From: Flaveria trinervia
Lineage: Eukaryota > Streptophyta > Magnoliopsida > Asterales > Asteraceae
Length of the DNA stretch: 64,000 nucleotides
Assembly: GCA_025506515.1 (NCBI GenBank)
Contig: CM046452.1
Coordinates: forward strand, 76,482,876-76,546,875
Reading direction: 5' to 3'
This document shows, piece by piece, positions 58,591 to 64,000 of this stretch (the first letter of the stretch is position 1; each line of letters starts with the position of its first letter). Under the pieces are notes generated by a model. That model worked only from the letters and a program-made list of their open reading frames with translations, had not been told where the DNA came from and ran no database searches. The translations under genes were made by a program, and so were the position numbers.

Positions 58591-61540
58591 GGTGATTTGA
58601 ATCAACGATTAATGCAGATTATCAGCAATAATAATAATGATAATACCAGTGAATACGCGATGAAGATGCAATCGAACGAGCTATGAGGTGTATATGACGA
58701 TTAGAAACCGCTAGAAACTCGTTCCTTCTAGATTGATCCTGAGGGCTCTGAATATCATGGGCTTGTATCTTCAGAGGTCTGTTTTGGGCCTTTAGGCCCA
58801 TGTGTTGGAAGTGCCGGTCCAACCGCGGAGAGGTGCGCAAATCGGTTCCAAACCCTAAACCAGTTCGGTCTATGAAAAGTCAAAACCGGTTTCGGGTTTA
58901 ACTGGTTTATGATTGCTTTTTCAATGTGCGTTGTTTTGGGAATTTCAAACATGTTCTTTTTAAAAGACGGTTTGTTTTGTAAAATGACTTAATTTCTCAG
59001 AGACAGTGTCATGTAAAAATCAGATATTAAAAGCTTTTTTTTAGAGTGGAAACTCTATACTTGTAAATGTTTTTCAGGTTAAGCAAAGTGTTTTTATTTC
59101 AAAGTGGAACCGTTTAGGCCCATAACTGGACTCATAAAACCCGTGTACAAACTGAACTTATAACATGTATTTGGTTCAAGTTCCTAGTGTGCGTTTTATA
59201 TGAGATTAGTCTGTGGTTCGAGTCGGTTCCCGCCGGTTCTGAAGAGTAAAACCCAATTGATTACCCCTAGTACACCGGATCCGTAGTAAAATTGTCGCTT
59301 CAAAGACGATTGCCCCGATCTTCATGACCCTTGTATGTTTTGTTTATGTTTCCTTTGGACGTCTAAAACTTAACCCTTCATCACTATGATGTTGCATCGT
59401 ATTTACATATATGCTTTCCAACTATTAGACATCAATTTGAACTAGCATGATGCATCCCCTGATATCTAGAAAAGGGTCTTTATCAATGGTAATGTACACC
59501 TAACCAAAATGTTATGTTTTCAACTTCTGCAAATTGCATGTATGATGATTTGAAGTGTCTTATTGTTCGGGATCCGTGACTTGTTTGATAAATCAAACTT
59601 ATCACAACAAAGATTATTAGGCCACGAAACCATCTTCAGAGATGCCTTTAAGAAAAAAAGAAAATATAATATTATAATTTTACCTTGTTCTCTAAACGTG
59701 ACAGAAAATACACTTAAAATGAGAACGAAAATAGGCTAGGAATTTTTAACTTGTATTTTCATGTCATTCTCGTGATTAAACTCTTTATTTATAATTTCCA
59801 AAATCTTATCCTAATTAATTTTGCGAGCTTTGCATCTAATTATTATCTTTCTCGTTAAATAAATAATTAGTGGACGCCCCGCGTGTTGTGGCGGTTAACA
59901 AAACGTATTTGAATATAAAAATATAGACAGTGTGGTTCGATTATCAATCGGCATGTTCCTTCACATTTAACTTTTATTTTATTCTTTTTCTTTGACTATT
60001 ACATTTAGTTTTATTTAAATGGGAAAATATCACATGATAATAATCAAATTTTAAAAGTATTCTAATTTAGTAACCCATGTGTACTATTCTCAAATTGAAC
60101 TACCAAACGATCAAATCAACTCATCTTTAAAATATCAAGAAAGTAACGGCGGAGAAGACGTGAGGGTCAGAAATTTTAATATATAAACTTATTTTAAAAA
60201 ATAAAAAAACATGTTAATTATGAAAAAAGGTACCTAAAATTTATGTCAACGTTCCATAAAAGTAGAAAAAATATTTTTTAACTGAAACCAAAAGTATAAC
60301 ATGTTAAAAAACATGTTAAGACTTTTAATCTATATAAAATATAAAAACTAAGTGACTAATTGGAATATTTCTAAAACTTAAGTTACTTAACTAGAATACT
60401 TTTGAAAGTTGATTATTATTTTATAAAGTTATCCCTAAAAAAATAAGAGGAATGTAACTTTATTCTTAACTACCTCTTAGATAAATTACATAAATCCATC
60501 TTAAATAAGGTGTGAACTCTCAACGTTAAGAGAAGCGGAAGTTAAACCAATCTAACTCTAATGACTTTACATCTTTGTCATTAGACCCAACCTTTCACTT
60601 GCATTCTAAGATTAAATACTTAAAGAAAATTTGTAGATAATAAAAATTCATACAACATGACTTAATTTAAAAAATAAAAAACCAATTCAGTGAATTTAAT
60701 CTTCACACAAAGTGAGTTTATGATTTTTTTTTAAAGTTAAAAAGCTTTCACTTCATATTATTATTTTTTTCAAATAACCAAAATATTATTACTTTAAGTT
60801 AACATGAAAAAAACATTGACGGTTTAAATCTTAAGAGAGCTGGTTAGCAAAAAAATTTAAATGCCAAATTATTAGTTTTTCTAAAGCAACCAATAATATT
60901 TTTAACCTAAGAGAAAAAAAAAGACACTTCAAATGTCGTCTTTATCTTTGTTGTTTGTCGTCTCAGACCACCACCTCCAAATGTCCACAATCTTTATCTA
61001 CACCTCCAACCTCTCTCAAAACACACTTGAATATTCATATAGGTTGGGGTTCGATCTATCAAAAGAAAGTGTTTTTGGGTTCTATCCGTTGAAGAAACAA
61101 CGTTTCGTTTTAGATCTTTGTCTTTGTTTTTTATGACACTTTTGATATAATGGGTATTGATTGTTGCTCTGTTACTATTAATTTCATCATCCTCACCTTC
61201 AACAGAGAAGAAAAAGAGGCAAGCATCTATGGTGATGAAGGTGAACCTTTCAAGAGTTAAGAAAGAGATCTAACAGCTGGTAGGGCCTAAATATTAAAAA
61301 TTAAATTTTTATGACTAAATACAAAAAAGATGAAAGTTTCTTGTAGAATCAAGTTGCTTTTTAATATGTATATGATTAGCACACGGTAGTTCGCTAAATT
61401 AATTTCTTTGAATTATAAAATAGAATTCTAGTTATTGTCATAAAAAAGAACTAAACATAATTATTTCTAGAATAACTAATGTCACTATTCCTTCAACTTC
61501 TACGAGTCAATTTAGTTATCCCACCCAACCCAACCCCACC
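58591..61540. other. Intergenic region upstream of the CacyBP-like gene
   Basis: This includes the 5' region of the CacyBP-like gene (58591 onward). No coding signal is visible. The DNA is AT-rich, with scattered fragments such as GCCCCGCGTGTTGTGGCGG (59875-59893) that look like bits of dispersed repeats. The ORF at 60933-61136 lacks any recognisable domain. Confidence 0.5.
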
Positions 61541-62133
61541 TAGGGGTGTTTATCCGCTTGGTTATCGATTTGTTCGGTTTTGAAATTTTTTTAGCGTAAC
61601 TGAAAACCAATCCGAATTCAACTCAATTCGGTCTCGGTTTGAAACCGAAAAACCAAATTCATCATTTGTTTAAATGTTGTTAACTTTAGATTATTTGGTT
61701 GAGAATCACTCTCCATATATATTTCGTAAAAAACATATCAAATGATTAAACTTTTGAATTGTTAACAATCTAATTGGAATTGGGATTGTGCTTTAAGTCT
61801 TTAAGGAATAAGAGTTAAGATTGAGCTTTCATAATTGAAATTGGACTAGTATATAAAATTTTGGTTATTTGGTTTAAAGAAAACCACCTTAAAATTTTAG
61901 GCCTTGAAAATAGAGCTAAACTTACAATTGTAAAAATATATAAACTATAACATATTGAATTCGGTGAATTGGTTAAACTGACCAAACCGAATTAGAAAAT
62001 TACACCAAACCAAAAACCGAATTTCTAATTCGGTTTCGATTACAAACCGAACCAAAAACAACTTGGTGTTTTCTGATTACGAATACAGATCAGTTTTTGG
62101 TTTTCTCAGTTTTTAGTTTTTTACACACCCTCA
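61541..62133. mobile_element. Candidate hAT-like MITE rich in AACCGAATT
   Basis: It begins TAGGGGTGTTTATCC and ends TTACACACCCTCA, an imperfect inverted pair typical of hAT termini. The interior repeats CGGTTTTGAA, AACCGAATT and their complements, giving internal pairing. It has no coding capacity. No 8-bp TSD is evident, so the boundaries are uncertain. Confidence 0.4.
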
Positions 62134-62420
62134 ACTCTCTCTATCTCTCTTGATTTCACACACAGTTTCTCTCTCTAAAGTTTGTCTTGCCAAATCCATT
62201 TCAAGATCAATGATTTGCAACCCACAAAAATCAATGGCACTAGTTGATACAACATTTGATGACAAAGGTAGCAGATAATCAATAGCTGAGAATTGGGTCA
62301 AAGTGGTTGACTTTCCGTAGTGGTTTGAAAGAGTTGACCACCCACATCAACGGTGACAACGTTTGGTTGGTTAAAATCTAGGGGATTATTGTAGATTCCA
62401 TTTGGTGGAGGCTACACCCG

Positions 62421-62842
62421 CAATGTTTTCGTGACTGGATCGGACAGGCCAGTACGACCGGAGATCAGTTCGGTGGCCGGTCCGGTTCGCTATAAATCAA
62501 TTTTGAGGGGTCGAACCGGGCGGTTCTTCCTGAATCGGGCGGTTTTTCCTGAACCGGGAAACCGGACCGGTTCGGACCAGTTTTTGAACTTTTTTATTTC
62601 TTTTTTATTTTAATGGGTAAAAATGGGGTGTTAAATAATAAATTAGTATGTTTGATATACAAATATAGTTAAGTTTTATATATAACTATAAAAAATATAT
62701 ACATATATAAATCATATAAATTACTTATATTTAATTACATATATAAATTTAATAAAAGTATAGTTAAATCCGGTTCAACCTGTCCGACCATCAAACCAGT
62801 AAGACGTCCAGTTCAACGTTCGATCCGGATCTGAAAACATTG
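62421..62842. mobile_element. Small TIR element rich in CCGGTTC words
   Basis: CAATGTTTTC at 62421-62430 is perfectly inverted as GAAAACATTG at 62833-62842. Next to them GGATCGGAC (left) and GTTCGATCCGGAT (right) extend the pairing imperfectly. The left third is GC-rich with many CCGGTTC/GAACCGG words, and the right part is AT-rich. No TSD was identified. The ORF at 62431-62613 lies inside it and is not a gene. Confidence 0.5.
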
Positions 62843-64000
62843 TTCAAGTGGCATATTTCTTCAAGAAATTGCAAAGAATTTGAGAGAAAATTGCAAAGAA
62901 TTTGAGGCTAGTGGTTGGTTTTTTATCAAGGGTTTTGAAGGAGGACAAGCTGATTTTAGAATTTAGATTAGATGATGATTGGTTAAGTTACAATAAGAGT
63001 TGTTTTTTATATCTACAACTCCATGGCAGTGGTAAGTAGTGGTGTTTTTTGTGTGTAAAGAGAGAGGGTGGGGTTTTCCATCACAGGTGGTCCAAATGGA
63101 GTGGGTCAATGGTGGTAAGGGTGACGGTCACTATGGCAATGACGACCGGTGGCAGACGAGGCCGGTTGTCTGGTGATGGATCCTAAGAGAGGGAAAGGGA
63201 GACGGAGAGGGTGAGCGGACAGACAAACATGGGCGGACCTATTAAGAGTCGAGTGGTAGCCTCCGCTACCCCTCAATTGTTTACGGGTAGCGTAAAAAGA
63301 AAAAAAATACGGTTTTATGTAAAATAATAAATAAAAATTATGGTTTTACGTTACCCCTGAGAAAATATTACGTTACCCTTAATTTTTTAAACTCAACACT
63401 TCATTGAAAGTTTTAAAGTTTATAAAAAATCTATATTTTATAAATAAACATTACATTTTATAAAAACATAAATAACCAATAAGCCTAAAATATCCAACGG
63501 TCCAATATAATAATAATTAACAAGTTCAAAATGAATATAAACCCAAAAAACATTAAACAACTTAAAAAATTAACCTAACTGTTTAATCTAGATAACCATA
63601 ACCCAATCAAACACTATCAATCACCACATGCTCTCATTGATCCTTCGTCCCTTCCCACAAGCCACAGCTAGTCAACCACCATCCACCCACACCGCCGATC
63701 ACCTCACATCCCCACCGTCGTCCGTCCAGTCGACCACCACCGAACTGCCGCCTACTCGGCCCTTGCCATCGCCCACATGTGATCTTTCACTGATTTACCG
63801 CCCACTTCAAGTTAACATTTCTAATTTTTCTTCTCTATTACACTATGAAATTAGGGATTTAGGGTTTATGTTGTTCAATTTCTAATATTTAAGTGTCATT
63901 TGTTATAAAAATTAATAGTTATTTAATTCATTTTCTAATATTTATAGTTTATGCAATTACGTATATAAAGTAGGAATTTGAAAGATGAATCAAAGGTTTG
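62843..64000. other. Intergenic tail, no supported gene
   Basis: No recognisable coding sequence. GGGCGGACCTATTAAGAGTCGAGTGG near 63231 and two GTTACCCCT/GTTACCCTT words nearby look like fragments of a dispersed repeat. The 85-aa ORF at 63628-63885 is a proline/serine/threonine-rich low-complexity frame without a family signature. Confidence 0.4.

Noticed and set aside
60933..61136. Small ORF of 67 codons as a gene
   Set aside because: No domain, no splice partner and no conserved pattern; compatible with chance.
63628..63885. Proline/serine/threonine-rich ORF as a gene
   Set aside because: Low-complexity composition with no recognisable family; nothing nearby supports a gene model.

Overview
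The window is plant nuclear DNA, most likely from a eudicot of the daisy family (Asteraceae). The basis is large nested LTR retrotransposons, two intron-containing host genes with plant GT-AG splice sites, AT-rich intergenic DNA, and a copia 3' ORF of a kind I know mainly from Asteraceae annotations. The family call is inference.

Positions 1 to about 46.7 kb are a nest of retrotransposons that can be unpicked from target-site duplications (TSDs). (a) An old Ty1/copia element of Sirevirus/SIRE type starts left of the window. Its integrase end, RT and RNase H lie at 1-2364, its 3' ORF at 17372-20840 and its 3' LTR from 20850. (b) A 647-bp TRIM element sits in it at 2844-3490 (TSD AAAGG). (c) A younger SIRE-like copia element sits in it at 4177-16557 (TSD AAACC) with about 806-bp LTRs, gag, pol and a long 3' ORF. 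(d) The outer element's 3' LTR is split by a Tekay-like solo LTR, 21091-33430 (TSD TGTTT). (e) That solo LTR is itself split by a degenerate Tekay-type Ty3/gypsy element on the minus strand, 21371-30609. (f) Next to the outer LTR lies a younger minus-strand Tekay-type chromovirus, 34178-44901 (TSD GTTGA), with long ORFs and a probable 92-bp gag-pol intron. (g) A further related solo LTR lies at 44956-46736.

Positions 46.7-64 kb are gene territory. A KATNAL2/CCP1-type AAA ATPase gene has 11 exons on the plus strand (48272-51957, 403 codons). A CacyBP/SIP-like gene with CS and SGS regions has 5 exons on the minus strand (55740-58590, 218 codons). Around them are AT-rich DNA, a large foldback element and small inverted-repeat elements.

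The most unusual signals are these. Family-specific hairpin motifs recur through the copia LTRs and the spacer before the 3' ORF. TATA-like and splice-like signals precede both copia 3' ORFs, as if each were its own transcription unit. A tRNA-like A-box/B-box module is kept inside three divergent Tekay LTRs. Four telo-box copies lie in a minisatellite in an intron of the AAA ATPase gene. All comparisons were made by eye, without database searches.
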